Shown here: in pieces, positions 29,249 through 38,351 of the stretch
How the letters are laid out: every line of letters starts with the position of its first letter
How positions within the stretch are numbered: the stretch's first letter is position 1
NCBI RefSeq assembly: GCF_007273535.1
Contig: NZ_RIBP01000004.1
Span: 2,456,001 to 2,520,000, forward strand
Direction of reading: 5' to 3'
Length of the DNA stretch: 64,000 nt
Source of the DNA: Niallia circulans
Lineage (GTDB): Bacteria; Bacillota; Bacilli; Bacillales; Cytobacillaceae
Made by a program: the position numbers and the translations under genes
The notes under the pieces: generated by a model
The model's input: the letters and a program-made list of their open reading frames with translations, nothing else
Told to the model about the DNA's origin: nothing
Databases searched by the model: none

Positions 29249-29908
29249 ATGCTGAAAAAAGATCAGATTAGACATTGTCTTGATGTAATGGGGGAAATGT
29301 TCCCTGAAGCACATTGTGAGCTTGTGCATGCAAACCCATTTGAACTAGTAATTGCGGTTGCTTTATCCGCCCAATGCACCGATGTATTAGTAAATAAAGT
29401 AACGAAAAACCTCTTTCAAAAATATAAAACACCAGAGGACTATTTAAGTGTGCCAATAGAAGAACTGCAAGATGATATTCGTTCTATTGGTTTATATCGC
29501 AATAAGGCAAAAAATATCCAAAAGCTGTCGCAAATGCTTTTAGAAAAATACAATGGTGAGGTTCCAAAGGATAGAGATGAGTTGATAAATCTTCCCGGGG
29601 TTGGAAGAAAAACAGCGAATGTTGTTGTGTCTGTTGCCTATAATATTCCGGCGATTGCTGTCGACACACATGTGGAAAGAGTTAGCAAACGATTAGGTTT
29701 TTGTCGTTGGAAGGACTCTGTGCTTGAGGTGGAGAAAGCACTTATGAAAAAAGTGCCAGAAGAGGAATGGTCTGTTACACATCATCGCATGATCTTTTTT
29801 GGCAGATACCATTGCAAGGCCCAAAACCCGCAGTGCGAGGTATGCCCACTTCTAACAGAATGCAGAGAAGGCAAAAAGCGCATGAAAAAAGCCGGTGTTC
29901 TTGTATGA
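29249..29908 (+). CDS. nth: Endonuclease III
   Basis: A bifunctional DNA glycosylase/AP lyase removing oxidised pyrimidines. The helix-hairpin-helix LPGVGRKTANVVVSVAY is followed by VDTHVERVSKRLG with the catalytic Asp. The C-terminal 4Fe-4S loop C-x6-C-x2-C-x5-C is intact (CKAQNPQCEVCPLLTEC). Length is 219 residues. It overlaps ypoC by four bases. Confidence 0.97.
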   Translation: MLKKDQIRHCLDVMGEMFPEAHCELVHANPFELVIAVALSAQCTDVLVNKVTKNLFQKYKTPEDYLSVPIEELQDDIRSIGLYRNKAKNIQKLSQMLLEKYNGEVPKDRDELINLPGVGRKTANVVVSVAYNIPAIAVDTHVERVSKRLGFCRWKDSVLEVEKALMKKVPEEEWSVTHHRMIFFGRYHCKAQNPQCEVCPLLTECREGKKRMKKAGVLV

Positions 29909-30417
29909 CAAACACGATTCTCCTTGATATTCCTAATGAATTGAAGCATCAATCCTTCAAGTCAGAAAACGAAAACATCGAAGTGATCTGTGCAGAATTC
30001 TTTCAGGCAGAGCGTCCATTTATGCATGAGACAGCCTTTTATCATGGCTTAAAAACAATGCACCCTTGGCAAGCAGAGAATATAAAAGAGTGTGTTTCTG
30101 CTGTATTTATCTTGTGGAAAGGTATAAGAACAGAAGTGGAGGCTGCCGTTAAAAGCAAGGATAGAACCAGTACAGTTGTTCATATGGAAAAAGGGATCTG
30201 TTTATTTTTGGAATGCTTGTATTGGTCTAATGATATGCCTGTTAACATTAAAGATGGTCTATTCGCACAAGAACTGAAGATAAAGCCTTTTAACGGTCTT
30301 GAGAGGCTTTTATACATCCTCTCAAGACCAGGGGGCTATCATTCCTATCGCCAGCTAGATGAGTTATTTAAAGAGCTGGAAAAACAGTTTGCCATTAAAA
30401 TGATTAAGCGTAAATAA
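29905..30417 (+). CDS. ypoC: YpoC family protein
   Basis: A 170-residue soluble protein conserved downstream of nth in Bacillus and of unknown function. I see no catalytic motif; the core (FYHGLKTMHPWQ, FLECLYWSNDMPVNI, KPFNGLERLLYILSRPGGYH) is helical. It starts at the ATGA overlap with nth; an in-frame upstream ATG lies inside nth and would give an unlikely Cys/Arg-rich extension. Confidence 0.88.
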   Translation: MTNTILLDIPNELKHQSFKSENENIEVICAEFFQAERPFMHETAFYHGLKTMHPWQAENIKECVSAVFILWKGIRTEVEAAVKSKDRTSTVVHMEKGICLFLECLYWSNDMPVNIKDGLFAQELKIKPFNGLERLLYILSRPGGYHSYRQLDELFKELEKQFAIKMIKRK

Positions 30418-30420
30418 AAA

Positions 30421-30457
30421 AAAATCGTTCCCCCTATAAAGGAGAACGATTTTTTTT
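30421..30457. terminator. Bidirectional terminator between ypoC and ponA
   Basis: AAAATCGTTC pairs with GAACGATTTT, with A runs on the left and T runs on the right, so it can end the plus-strand ypoC and minus-strand ponA transcripts. Confidence 0.9.
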
Positions 30458-33191
30458 ATGGTGTTGTGCTTTGTTGAGATTGGTCAGCAGCATCTTCTGT
30501 CTGGGTTGATTCATCAGCCTCATTTTCATCTGGCTCATTTTCATTCTCATCAGGTTCATTTTCGTCTGCTTCTTCATCATCTTTATTGTTGCCATTACCA
30601 TTACCATTGTTGCCATTGTTGCCATTGTTGTTTCCGTTGCCGTTATTGCTGTTGTTGTTGCCATTACCATTGCCGTTATTATTGTTCTTTTTATCCTCTT
30701 CAGTGCCTGTATTTTCGTCATCTGTCTTTGTGTCATCGTCGACCGTTTCATTTTCATCGGTCGCAGGCTGTTCCTCAAGCTTAGCAGGAACCTTAACAGA
30801 TGCGGTGACAGCATCACTTGTCATACTGCTGCTCTTCGCTGTAATCGTGAAGGTGTAAGTACTGTCAGGATCTGGTTTAGCGATCTTGAGACTCGTATCA
30901 GATGTGGTTGTCAGCTGCTCTGCAGCACCGCCATTAATGCTAACACTCACATCAAATTTCACATCACTTGTATCTCCATAGCTCCATGTCAGATTTACGG
31001 CATCATTATCTTTATCATAAGAAGCTTTTGCATTTTTGGCTGGATCTAACTTATTGTATTTCTCCGAAACCTTTTGAACAATATTGCCCTTAACCGCATA
31101 CTCAGATATAATTTGGCTGCTTGGTGTGTAGCTGCTTGCCAATCTTGCCGGGTATGTGCCTTTTTCAATGCTGACCTTTTCTACGCTGTCAGGCATTTTG
31201 AAATCGGCTGTTTCCACATCTTGCGAAATATATTGCATGATGTTTTTAAAGAGCAGCTGGGCAATTCTTTGGTCGTTGCTGACCGTATTTGAACGTAAAT
31301 AGTTCTGTCTTTTTGCGTAACCGGTCCAAACTGCCATCGTATAATTCGTTGTATAACCTGCAAACCAGGCGTCAGGTGAAGCACCTGCTGGAATATTGTA
31401 CTTCTGGATATCATCAGCAGAATAGTTTGTCGTACCTGTTTTACCTGCCATCGGCAAGCCAGGAACGTTTGCAGTTGATCCTGTACCATATGCAGAGTTA
31501 ACAACACTTTTCATCATATCTGTAACCATAAACGCTGTATAATCCTGCATTGCCACTTCTGATTCAGGCTCCATATTAATCTTTGTGCCATCATTTAATG
31601 TAAAGTAGCGGACAGAGTGTGGCGCATTGTAAACACCTTCATTACCAAATGCACTATACGCTCCGGCAAGCTGAAGACTTGTAATTCCTTCGTCTTTACC
31701 GCCGAGTCCACCGATAGAATAGGATTCGTACATTTCATTAAGTTTAATCCCCAAGTTGCTTGCGAATTCCTGCGCGTTATCTGCTCCAGCAGCACGGAAT
31801 GCTTCTAATGCTGGAATATTTCTGGATCGTGCCAATGCCTCACGAATGGACATGGAACCAAGGAACTTGTTATCAAAGTTATTAATAGGCGTTTTGGCCG
31901 TATCATTATACGTTGTCGGCTTATCCTCAACCGTTTCATATGTGCCCCATTTTAAATACTCAATGGCAGGACCATAGTCAAGGATTGGTTTAATTGTTGA
32001 ACCTGGCTGACGCGGATTTTCTGTCGCGTAGTTAAAGCCGAGCTTCACATCAGGATCACGGTCACCGCCAAGTGCGAGAATTCCGCCTGTTTTCGTATCA
32101 AGCAAGCTGATTCCTGCTTGGAAATCCTCATCAGGAAATTCGACGACATTACCTTCATACATGACTTTATCGACATAATCCTGTGCCTTTGTATCGAGTG
32201 TTGTGTGAATTTCCAATCCATCTGTATACACATTCACATCTGGATATTTATCTTCAATTTCTGAAATGACCTGCTTAATGAATGGATCGTATTTCATGTC
32301 AGAAGTTTCTCGTTTATCTTCTGCTACAATTGATTCTGTTAATGAGGCAGCTTGTGCTTCCTTCATTTCTGAATCAGAAATATATCCATGCTGGTTCATT
32401 AATGATAAGACAATATTACGACGCTTTTCTGCTCGATCCGGATTTTTAAATGGATTGTATGCATTAGGTGCCTGTGGCATACCTGCAAGCATTGCCGCTT
32501 CTGGTAGTGTTAGTTCATCTAAGTCCTTATCAAAGTAAACCTTTGCAGCTGTTTTAACACCGCTCATGTTCTCTGACATGAATATTTTGTTCACATACAT
32601 TTCAAATATTTCCTGCTTCGTATACTTACGCTCAAGCTGAATAGCAAGCCAAGCTTCCTGAGCTTTACGAGACAGTGTTTTTTGCGGCTGGTTAAAGAAG
32701 AAGTTTTTCACAACCTGCTGTGTGATTGTACTTGCTCCTTCAGATCCAAAGCCATTTGTAAAGTTGGCAATAACCGCACCGCCTAAACGAATTGGATCAA
32801 TCCCATGATGCTTGAAGAATCGCGAGTCCTCTGTGGCGATAAACGCATCCTTAACAAGATCGGGAATATCTTCATACTTAACATAATCCCTGTTAACAGC
32901 CCCAATCTTTTCAATTGGTTTATCATCCATGTCATAAATAGTCGAGGAAATGGAGTCCTTCAAAACGTTTGCATCAAGCTCAGGAGCATCCTTTACCATC
33001 ACCGCAAAGGTAATGGCACCTGCGATAATCCCAATGATACCAAGGCTGATTAGCACGAGGAAAATGCGTTTGAAGATTTGTTTCGCGCCTTTCTTTTTGC
33101 CCTTTGGCTTTTTTTCCTTCGGCTTTTTATTATTATTCTCTGATTGGAGCTGCTTACGGCGCTCCTCTCGCGTTTGGTATTTATCTGTCAT
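30456..33191 (-). CDS. ponA: Class A penicillin-binding protein PBP1 with Fn3 domain and Asn/Gly-acidic tail
   Basis: A bifunctional peptidoglycan glycosyltransferase/transpeptidase of 911 residues. A basic cytoplasmic N terminus (about 40 residues) precedes one transmembrane helix. The GT51 domain shows ATEDSRFFKHHGIDP, EGASTITQQVVKN and the RKAQEAWLAIQLE motif. The transpeptidase domain carries the active-site serine motif GSTIKP (near residue 400), SRN and KTGTT. A fibronectin type III domain follows (about 740-830). The tail after it is low complexity: Asn/Gly-rich, then repeated Asp-Glu-Asn-Glu-Pro units. It shares an operon with recU. Confidence 0.96.
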   Translation of the reverse strand: MTDKYQTREERRKQLQSENNNKKPKEKKPKGKKKGAKQIFKRIFLVLISLGIIGIIAGAITFAVMVKDAPELDANVLKDSISSTIYDMDDKPIEKIGAVNRDYVKYEDIPDLVKDAFIATEDSRFFKHHGIDPIRLGGAVIANFTNGFGSEGASTITQQVVKNFFFNQPQKTLSRKAQEAWLAIQLERKYTKQEIFEMYVNKIFMSENMSGVKTAAKVYFDKDLDELTLPEAAMLAGMPQAPNAYNPFKNPDRAEKRRNIVLSLMNQHGYISDSEMKEAQAASLTESIVAEDKRETSDMKYDPFIKQVISEIEDKYPDVNVYTDGLEIHTTLDTKAQDYVDKVMYEGNVVEFPDEDFQAGISLLDTKTGGILALGGDRDPDVKLGFNYATENPRQPGSTIKPILDYGPAIEYLKWGTYETVEDKPTTYNDTAKTPINNFDNKFLGSMSIREALARSRNIPALEAFRAAGADNAQEFASNLGIKLNEMYESYSIGGLGGKDEGITSLQLAGAYSAFGNEGVYNAPHSVRYFTLNDGTKINMEPESEVAMQDYTAFMVTDMMKSVVNSAYGTGSTANVPGLPMAGKTGTTNYSADDIQKYNIPAGASPDAWFAGYTTNYTMAVWTGYAKRQNYLRSNTVSNDQRIAQLLFKNIMQYISQDVETADFKMPDSVEKVSIEKGTYPARLASSYTPSSQIISEYAVKGNIVQKVSEKYNKLDPAKNAKASYDKDNDAVNLTWSYGDTSDVKFDVSVSINGGAAEQLTTTSDTSLKIAKPDPDSTYTFTITAKSSSMTSDAVTASVKVPAKLEEQPATDENETVDDDTKTDDENTGTEEDKKNNNNGNGNGNNNSNNGNGNNNGNNGNNGNGNGNNKDDEEADENEPDENENEPDENEADESTQTEDAADQSQQSTTP

Positions 33192-33237
33192 ACTAGTTCC
33201 TACCTTTCTTTTCCAAAAACAAAAGCAAAGAAATCCC

Positions 33238-33843
33238 TTAATTGAAGCTATAAAGATAATCTATTACTCTAATATAGTCAATCCTCGCCTGAAAGCCAAG
33301 TGCTATCGGATGGGCATTTTGATTGAGCTCATCCTTTGTTATGGACTTTCTTCCTCCCTCTATCATTCTATCCCAAAAGAGGAAGAGCTTTTCTGCCTCT
33401 AAATAGAATATCTCATCTGTAGCTGAAAATCGAATAATAACAAAACAGATTCCATTTTGATCGCAAATCGAGCGCATATGCTTGATTTGATGATCATGGA
33501 AGTTATTGAGCGGGAAGGATGTGCTGTGCTTTGTTTCCTTCGCTTCAAAATCAATGTATTTGCCATTATATACCCCATTATAATCCGTTGTAGACGCTTG
33601 TTTAAAGTATGCCTCTTTTATGACAGCGGCACTCCTTTTTGGGTAATCTACTTTAACAATTTGGACAGGAGTCGGCTTTTTATGGATGACTGCTTTGCCA
33701 AGTTCCAAATAGTATTGGTTGGTTATGTTAATGTCTTCTTCTAGTGTCATGCCCCGATTGCTGTAGCTTTGTTTTTTTATAGAAGGGCTTATTGATTTTA
33801 CAGCAGGGATGTATTTTTTTCCGTTTGGATAATGAAGTTTCAC
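33238..33843 (-). CDS. recU: Holliday junction resolvase RecU
   Basis: Cleaves four-way junctions during recombination and chromosome segregation in Firmicutes. Nuclease-fold motifs are [35 protein letters not shown] (20 residues) and the metal-site [15 protein letters not shown]. The start is GTG at 33843, with GAGGTG just upstream, giving the usual HYPNGKKY N terminus (201 residues); the longer upstream frame is hydrophobic and unlike the family. ponA follows 46 bases downstream. Confidence 0.95.
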   Translation of the reverse strand: MKLHYPNGKKYIPAVKSISPSIKKQSYSNRGMTLEEDINITNQYYLELGKAVIHKKPTPVQIVKVDYPKRSAAVIKEAYFKQASTTDYNGVYNGKYIDFEAKETKHSTSFPLNNFHDHQIKHMRSICDQNGICFVIIRFSATDEIFYLEAEKLFLFWDRMIEGGRKSITKDELNQNAHPIALGFQARIDYIRVIDYLYSFN

Positions 33844-33931
33844 CTTTTCACCTCGCAACTTAACCTTAAAGAATAACTTCGTGATAACAACAAACAATAT
33901 AACATAATTTCTGAAAAAGAAGGTGTCTTTT

Positions 33932-34924
33932 GTGATAGGTATAAATGAGCATTTCTTAACAGTCGAAGAGAAGCAACTTATAAAAGACATACGCTACTTA
34001 ACAGAAAAAAATAACTTGGATAATATATCAAGAACAAATTGTTATCTCGAGTATTATACCATGAACAAAGAAATCCATTGGTCCTTACTTGCGAGCCTAG
34101 TGTCACGTAATGCTGGCTGGAATATGTGTGATTTGGCAGGTACTTGGTTTCCTTTGTCTTTAAACGAGCAAACTAGACTCAATTTATTTGCCACATACGA
34201 ACGGGCAAACTGGATGATTTTTCAGGATGCATACCCACAACTGCTCCTCTATCAGTATTCGACGAAAAAGAATGCGCCAATGTTTCATTTACTGCAATAT
34301 TTTTCTGTTTCTTCATTTATGGAAAAGGAATGGCTGCACTTTTGGCGCTATCAAAATAAGGAAAGGCTTGTCTATAGTCTTATCATTAACGAACAAAATG
34401 TGATTGAGGAGCCAATAATAAAAAATAAGCTGTTTCAAAAAGAGGTTTTTCATACATTGGCTTACAGGTTTCAAGATTTGCTTCATTTTAGCTCTGTGTT
34501 TTTTCCAACTTTAAATGGTGACATATATGGAAGAAGTGTTTCTTCCTTCCGTTCACTGGACCGCAGGATAGAGCTTGGCAAAGAACTGTATATGATTCTC
34601 TTTCAAGAGAATCTGCATCCTTTGTTTTTAGAGTTTGCTTTACAGGTTACTCACACTGGCTCGAGGGCGGATTATGAAAAATACGTTTACCCTAAACACC
34701 GCAACAACACACCAATGCTGCGAATGAGCTATCCAGTAATGGCACAAAAGCCATTTATAAGTGGGGATTGGAGCAAAACAACAAAAGTGAAAGCAAAGTG
34801 GAAAAAACATGTACGTCCACCTAAAGAAGCTATTTTAATGACAGACTGGTATAAAAATAAACAAGAACAGCTTCATGCCCTCATTAAGCTAGAAACAGTT
34901 ATTTTACATTGGAAAAAAAGGTGA
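33932..34924 (+). CDS. yppC: DUF2515 family protein YppC
   Basis: A 330-residue protein of unknown function, conserved next to recU in Bacillus. Family segments are [20 protein letters not shown] (20 residues), [13 protein letters not shown] and [20 protein letters not shown] (20 residues). It lacks a signal peptide. GTG 33932 is chosen because AGAAGG lies eight bases upstream; GTG 33923 falls within that site. It is divergent from recU, and the 88-base gap should hold both promoters. Confidence 0.88.
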   Translation: MIGINEHFLTVEEKQLIKDIRYLTEKNNLDNISRTNCYLEYYTMNKEIHWSLLASLVSRNAGWNMCDLAGTWFPLSLNEQTRLNLFATYERANWMIFQDAYPQLLLYQYSTKKNAPMFHLLQYFSVSSFMEKEWLHFWRYQNKERLVYSLIINEQNVIEEPIIKNKLFQKEVFHTLAYRFQDLLHFSSVFFPTLNGDIYGRSVSSFRSLDRRIELGKELYMILFQENLHPLFLEFALQVTHTGSRADYEKYVYPKHRNNTPMLRMSYPVMAQKPFISGDWSKTTKVKAKWKKHVRPPKEAILMTDWYKNKQEQLHALIKLETVILHWKKR

Positions 34925-35059
34925 ATGTCGAATTAATGAAGGGGGAATGGGGAATTCTTGCTTTCTTTGACGAATCACTTCTAGTTTTGTCATGTGTGCA
35001 GGACTTAACAGGAAAAAGGAGAAATCAGTATACACAAAACGGAGCTTGGAGGGGATTAA

Positions 35060-35317
35060 ATGTCTGTTTATAATAAAGAGGAATTGCTGAAAATGCTGGA
35101 AGGAATTCAAGAGGATGTGGAAGGGCTCGATTTTTTATTAAGAAACAGAAACGAAAAAGTTAAGCAGGATATTATTAGGCATGAAAGAACTCTAGATCAT
35201 TTGGAAAAAGAGCTAACAGCTTTAGAAAGCAGATGCTTTAACACGCAAGAGGAAAAAGAGTATGTAACAACCATCTTAAAAAGGCCAGTATCTTTAAAGC
35301 TTGAACTAGGATCATAA
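35060..35317 (+). CDS. Small helical protein of unknown function
   Basis: An 85-residue acidic protein, probably one long coiled coil (KEELLKMLEGIQEDVEGLDF; 20 residues, then charged heptads to HLEKELTALES). The family is not recognised; the position corresponds to yppD of B. subtilis. TTGGAGGGG precedes the ATG, a strong ribosome binding site, which supports it being real. Confidence 0.75.
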   Translation: MSVYNKEELLKMLEGIQEDVEGLDFLLRNRNEKVKQDIIRHERTLDHLEKELTALESRCFNTQEEKEYVTTILKRPVSLKLELGS

Positions 35318-35367
35318 AAACAATAGAATAGAGACAAAACAGGTATTACATGTAATGGAGTGCAGTT

Positions 35368-35724
35368 ATGATAAATAGTCAACGTTTGAGAGAATTAACA
35401 GAAGAATTACATGCTTGTGCTGATTATTTGGTTGACGTTTTCCAAAATGTCAAAGCAAGCCAGGAAAGCAAGGATTTTTACGAGGTAGTTAGACCATATG
35501 CAAACAAGGTGGCAGAATTGAATGCAGAGTGGAAGGAAATAGCAGACTTATGGGTCAAAACGGAAAAACCGCTTTATCTTCACCCGAGCCAAATTAGCAC
35601 AGCGTCTGATCATTTGGAGGTTATTTCAATCCAAGCCTTTTATAAGGAAACGAGCAGAAAAAGATTTATGGATTCAGCCAAGTCAGTACAATATATATTA
35701 CAGACTGTTTTAGACAGACTATAA
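35368..35724 (+). CDS. yppE: DUF1798 family protein YppE
   Basis: A 118-residue all-helical protein of the YppE family, function unknown. The opening LRELTEELHACADYL, the EVVRPYANKVAELNAEWKE helix and FMDSAKSVQYILQTVLDRL at the C terminus fit the family. The start is ATG with TAATGGAG upstream. A hairpin follows. Confidence 0.85.
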   Translation: MINSQRLRELTEELHACADYLVDVFQNVKASQESKDFYEVVRPYANKVAELNAEWKEIADLWVKTEKPLYLHPSQISTASDHLEVISIQAFYKETSRKRFMDSAKSVQYILQTVLDRL

Positions 35725-35731
35725 AAATCAG

Positions 35732-35792
35732 CATAATGTTTCTGGCATTGATGGTACTCTTGTACCTAGCCAAGGAAGCATTATTTTTTTTT
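35732..35792 (+). terminator. Terminator after yppE
   Basis: CATAATG-TTTC-GGC on the left pairs with GCC-GGAA-CATTAT on the right, with an inner TGGTAC/GTACC(T) hairpin and eight or more T downstream. Confidence 0.7.
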
Positions 35793-35815
35793 GATTCCTA
35801 CAATACCAATTAGGC

Positions 35816-35842
35816 ACCTTTGGGCACATTTTTCATAAGATA
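35816..35842 (+). promoter_or_regulatory. Candidate sigma-K promoter of yppG
   Basis: AC at 35816-35817 is followed 16 bases later by CATAAGATA (35834-35842), an exact match to the sigma-K -10 form CATAnnnTA. It lies 31 bases before the yppG start and agrees with yppG being a spore coat gene. Confidence 0.6.
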
Positions 35843-35872
35843 AAAAGGGAGTATGAATAGGAGGGGTTTCAG

Positions 35873-36427
35873 ATGAACCAAAAAATAAATAGGCATGTAC
35901 CATTCGAGTATGCCTACATGAACAGCCATGCTTCATACCCCCAAGACATTCACTTTCAGCAGCATGGCCGCGCTTTCCACCCATACATGAATATGAATCA
36001 AGGCTGGAATGGAATGATGAATCAGAATCATGCCGCACAAATGTACGGCAATGAAAATAATCAACCGTATTATCAGCAGCAACAAGCTTATTCTGGTTAT
36101 GAGCAAAATCAAAATTATTTCCACCCGCAAAACGCCTATAAGCCGAATCATCAGAATGTGTTTCAGAATCCGCTGCAACAGCAAGAAGAGGTATATCAAC
36201 CCTTGATGCAAAATCAAAATATGCAGCAGCAATACATGAATCCTTATCCGAAGCAATCATTTATTCCGAAAAAACAAGGCAACATGAAAGGGTTAATGAA
36301 TTCATTTAAAACACAGGATGGCACTTTTGACTTCAATAAAATGATTGATACTGCAGGAATGATGATGAATGCGATGAATCAGGTTACAGGTGTGGTCAAG
36401 GGGGTAGGAGGAATATTCAAAGTATAG
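35873..36427 (+). CDS. yppG: Spore coat-associated protein YppG
   Basis: A 184-residue protein with a low-complexity N-terminal two thirds rich in Gln, Asn, Tyr, His and Met. A conserved C-terminal block (GLMNSFKTQDGTFDFNKMID; 20 residues, then MMMNAMNQVTGVVKGVGGIF) marks the YppG family. The composition is typical of coat proteins. AGGAGGGG precedes the ATG and a sigma-K-like promoter is upstream. Confidence 0.85.
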   Translation: MNQKINRHVPFEYAYMNSHASYPQDIHFQQHGRAFHPYMNMNQGWNGMMNQNHAAQMYGNENNQPYYQQQQAYSGYEQNQNYFHPQNAYKPNHQNVFQNPLQQQEEVYQPLMQNQNMQQQYMNPYPKQSFIPKKQGNMKGLMNSFKTQDGTFDFNKMIDTAGMMMNAMNQVTGVVKGVGGIFKV

Positions 36428-36444
36428 CAGGCAGGTTAGAATAT

Positions 36445-36477
36445 AAAAAACTTGCTGCCAAAAGCAGCAAGTTTTTT
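36445..36477 (+). terminator. Terminator after yppG (also faces the minus-strand small gene)
   Basis: A 14-bp perfect stem AAAAAACTTGCTGC/GCAGCAAGTTTTTT has a CAAAA loop. The flanking A and T runs make it usable in both directions. Confidence 0.92.
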
Positions 36478-36492
36478 GCCTTTTCTTTTTTC

Positions 36493-36645
36493 TTACCAGC
36501 GATGGGCTTTTGCATTGCTTCGCAAAATAAGATTATTCCTAGAAATTTCCGTATGTCCATTTACTTGAGACTTGGAACGTTTAGGTCTAGTCCAATTGTG
36601 ATGAAAAAGCTCAGAATGAGAATCCAAATTATCTTTGTAGCTCAT
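36493..36645 (-). CDS. Small YpzG-like protein (50 aa)
   Basis: The complement strand holds a 50-codon frame with a strong AAGAGGTGAT ribosome binding site. It starts MSYKDNLDSHSELFHHNW and ends with RSNAKAHRW. The hydrophilic, Asn/Ser/Arg-rich sequence with a conserved-looking TRPKRS and VNGHTEISR core resembles the YpzG family found beside yppG. It may be a spore protein. The family assignment is from memory and moderate. Confidence 0.7.
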   Translation of the reverse strand: MSYKDNLDSHSELFHHNWTRPKRSKSQVNGHTEISRNNLILRSNAKAHRW

Positions 36646-36674
36646 CAAATCACCTCTTAGCAAGATTTAAAGAA

Positions 36675-36718
36675 AAAGGAATGTCCAAAAAGGAGTGAAC
36701 CTTTGTGGAACATCCTTT
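36675..36718 (-). terminator. Terminator-like hairpin downstream of hsp20 (minus strand)
   Basis: Read on the minus strand, AAAGGATGTTCC pairs imperfectly with GGACATTCCTTT, with an inner AAAGG/CCTTT hairpin followed by five T. Confidence 0.5.
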
Positions 36719-36765
36719 AGTATGTGTCAATTATCATTTATTTACTCTTAGACTGGATTTTTATA

Positions 36766-37242
36766 TTACGAATGGATGCTGATTTTTTTGCCTTTTTGTT
36801 TTATGACAGTAATTGTCAACAGTCCATTTTGATAAACCGCTTTTACTTTGTTTTCGTCGACAGGATAGGGGAGAGCTATTGTTCTTGCGCTTTGCTTGTA
36901 TGTTTGGCTTTTATGAATGATTTGCTGCTTATTGTTTTCCTCTTGAACAAGCTCTAAATGGGTGACACTAATGGTGATGCGGTAATCAATGATATCAATG
37001 TGAATTTGTTCCTTGTTTACACCTGGCAGCTCTGCTGTGATGACATGTTCGTTCTCTGTTTCCTTAACAGAAACAGGAAAGGACATATTTGGAAAAGGGC
37101 TGCTGAAAAAATCATCCATTGATTGCAGGAAGTTCTTCACAGGTTTTTCTTGGAGAAATTGGTTCATAGATTTTTTGAAAAATCCAAAGCTGTCCTGACT
37201 GGTAGAATCGTTTTTTCTAGGGTCTGTTGGAAATAGTGACAT
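36766..37242 (-). CDS. Hsp20/alpha-crystallin family protein, possible spore coat member
   Basis: A 158-residue small heat-shock protein. The alpha-crystallin domain covers about residues 55-150 (VSVKETENEHVITAELPGV; NKEQIHIDI; QSARTIALPYPVDENKV and the GLLTITVIKQ strand). The ATG at 37242 follows AAAGGAGGATAT. A sigma-K-like promoter lies about 40-65 bases upstream, so it may be a mother-cell coat protein like CotM or CotP of B. subtilis and not a general chaperone. The Phe-rich N terminus (DDFFSSPFPNMSFP) is typical of oligomerising sHsps. Confidence 0.85.
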   Translation of the reverse strand: MSLFPTDPRKNDSTSQDSFGFFKKSMNQFLQEKPVKNFLQSMDDFFSSPFPNMSFPVSVKETENEHVITAELPGVNKEQIHIDIIDYRITISVTHLELVQEENNKQQIIHKSQTYKQSARTIALPYPVDENKVKAVYQNGLLTITVIKQKGKKISIHS

Positions 37243-37281
37243 GCTTGTGATATCCTCCTTTTTGTTTAAGCATTTGTAATT

Positions 37282-37308
37282 TAGTTTATGCACGTATGAA
37301 AAGTGGGT
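37282..37308 (-). promoter_or_regulatory. Candidate sigma-K promoter of hsp20
   Basis: On the minus strand CATAAACTA (37290-37282) matches CATAnnnTA exactly, and AC (37308-37307) lies 16 bases upstream. The start codon is 40 bases downstream. Confidence 0.5.
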
Positions 37309-37417
37309 GCTTATCCGATAAAATTGGTTAAAATAAACTTGAGAATTACCTATATGAAAATAATCAAGAAATAGCTAAAATAAAATTAAAAACGAAGCAT
37401 ATAAGGAGCTAATAGTT

Positions 37418-38203
37418 ATGGAAATAGTAACGATAGACAATCGGGAGCTGGCATATGTGGAACAAGGAAAAAGCCAGGCAAACACAGTTGTCCTAATTCA
37501 CGGATTTTGTGGAAGTTCTGATTACTGGAAAAAAATAATCGAACCATTGTCTAATACATATCACATAATTGCGATTGATTTGCGTGGCCATGGTCGTTCA
37601 ACCTTTGATGGAGCAGCATTTGAAATGGAGGATTTAGCGAAGGATGTAAAAGCCCTCTTAGACAGGCTTGGATTACATTCTGTGTATCTTTTTGGCCACT
37701 CGCTTGGCGGATATGTCACATTGGCATTTGCAGAGCTGTTTCCTGAAAGCCTGAAAAAATATGGGCTTATTCACTCGACAGCTTATCCAGACAGCGATGA
37801 AGGGAAAGCAGGCAGGCTAAAAGCAATTGAAAAGATTCAAGATTTAGGAATACAAGCATTTATCGATGGGCTTATTCCTAATTTGTTTGCTGATAAATAT
37901 TTGGTTGAAAATCCCACAGATGTTGAAGACATAAAGGAAATCGGATATAACACAGATCCCCTTGCTGCAATGGAAACATTGGCAGCAATGAGAAAGCGCC
38001 CAGATCGGAATGCAATAATCGATATTCAAGAGATCCCTTTTCTGCTTGTGCAAGGACAAAATGATAAGGTTGTTCCTAAAGACAGGGCAGTAAACTCCTC
38101 AGCACCATTTGTAATGGTGAAAGACCTTGATGCAGGACATATGGGCATGATTGAAAACCCAGACGGCCTGCTTTCTATCCTGACAGAATTTATTGGGAGC
38201 TAA
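37418..38203 (+). CDS. Alpha/beta hydrolase
   Basis: A 261-residue soluble alpha/beta-hydrolase. The oxyanion region is LIHGFCGSSDYW, the nucleophile elbow FGHSLGGYVTLA has Ser at about residue 95, the acid is probably Asp in VQGQNDKVVP, and the His is in DAGHMGMIENP. The complete triad suggests an active esterase or related enzyme; the substrate is not predictable. ATAAGGAGC precedes the ATG. It is a single-gene unit by spacing. Confidence 0.9.
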   Translation: MEIVTIDNRELAYVEQGKSQANTVVLIHGFCGSSDYWKKIIEPLSNTYHIIAIDLRGHGRSTFDGAAFEMEDLAKDVKALLDRLGLHSVYLFGHSLGGYVTLAFAELFPESLKKYGLIHSTAYPDSDEGKAGRLKAIEKIQDLGIQAFIDGLIPNLFADKYLVENPTDVEDIKEIGYNTDPLAAMETLAAMRKRPDRNAIIDIQEIPFLLVQGQNDKVVPKDRAVNSSAPFVMVKDLDAGHMGMIENPDGLLSILTEFIGS

Positions 38204-38351
38204 AAAAGTCTAAGGTAATTGCTGGAAGGTTTTATAATCATTTTAAAGGCAAAAAACGTTAAAGTGCTTGCATGCCAACGCAATTTTAGAAGTGAAACAG
38301 ATGAGAAAAGGGCTTGTTGAAGACAGGTCCTTTTTCTTTTTATTTATATGC

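Noticed and set aside
29767..29904. N-terminal extension of YpoC inside nth
   Set aside because: It would overlap the iron-sulfur end of nth; the ATGA overlap start is the usual arrangement.
30590..30690. Tandem CCATTG/CCATTA-like units resembling a repeat array
   Set aside because: Too short and irregular for CRISPR; the period follows the Asn-Gly codons of the PBP1 tail.
30458..30858. Two long plus-strand frames rich in Leu, His and Cys
   Set aside because: They are the antisense of the repetitive Asn/Gly/acidic tail of ponA and have no ribosome binding site.
33844..33990. 49-residue N-terminal extension of RecU
   Set aside because: It is hydrophobic and unlike RecU, and a GTG with GAGGTG gives the normal N terminus.
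35781..36260. Long minus-strand frames opposite yppG
   Set aside because: They mirror the low-complexity Gln/Asn coding sequence and lack starts with ribosome binding sites.
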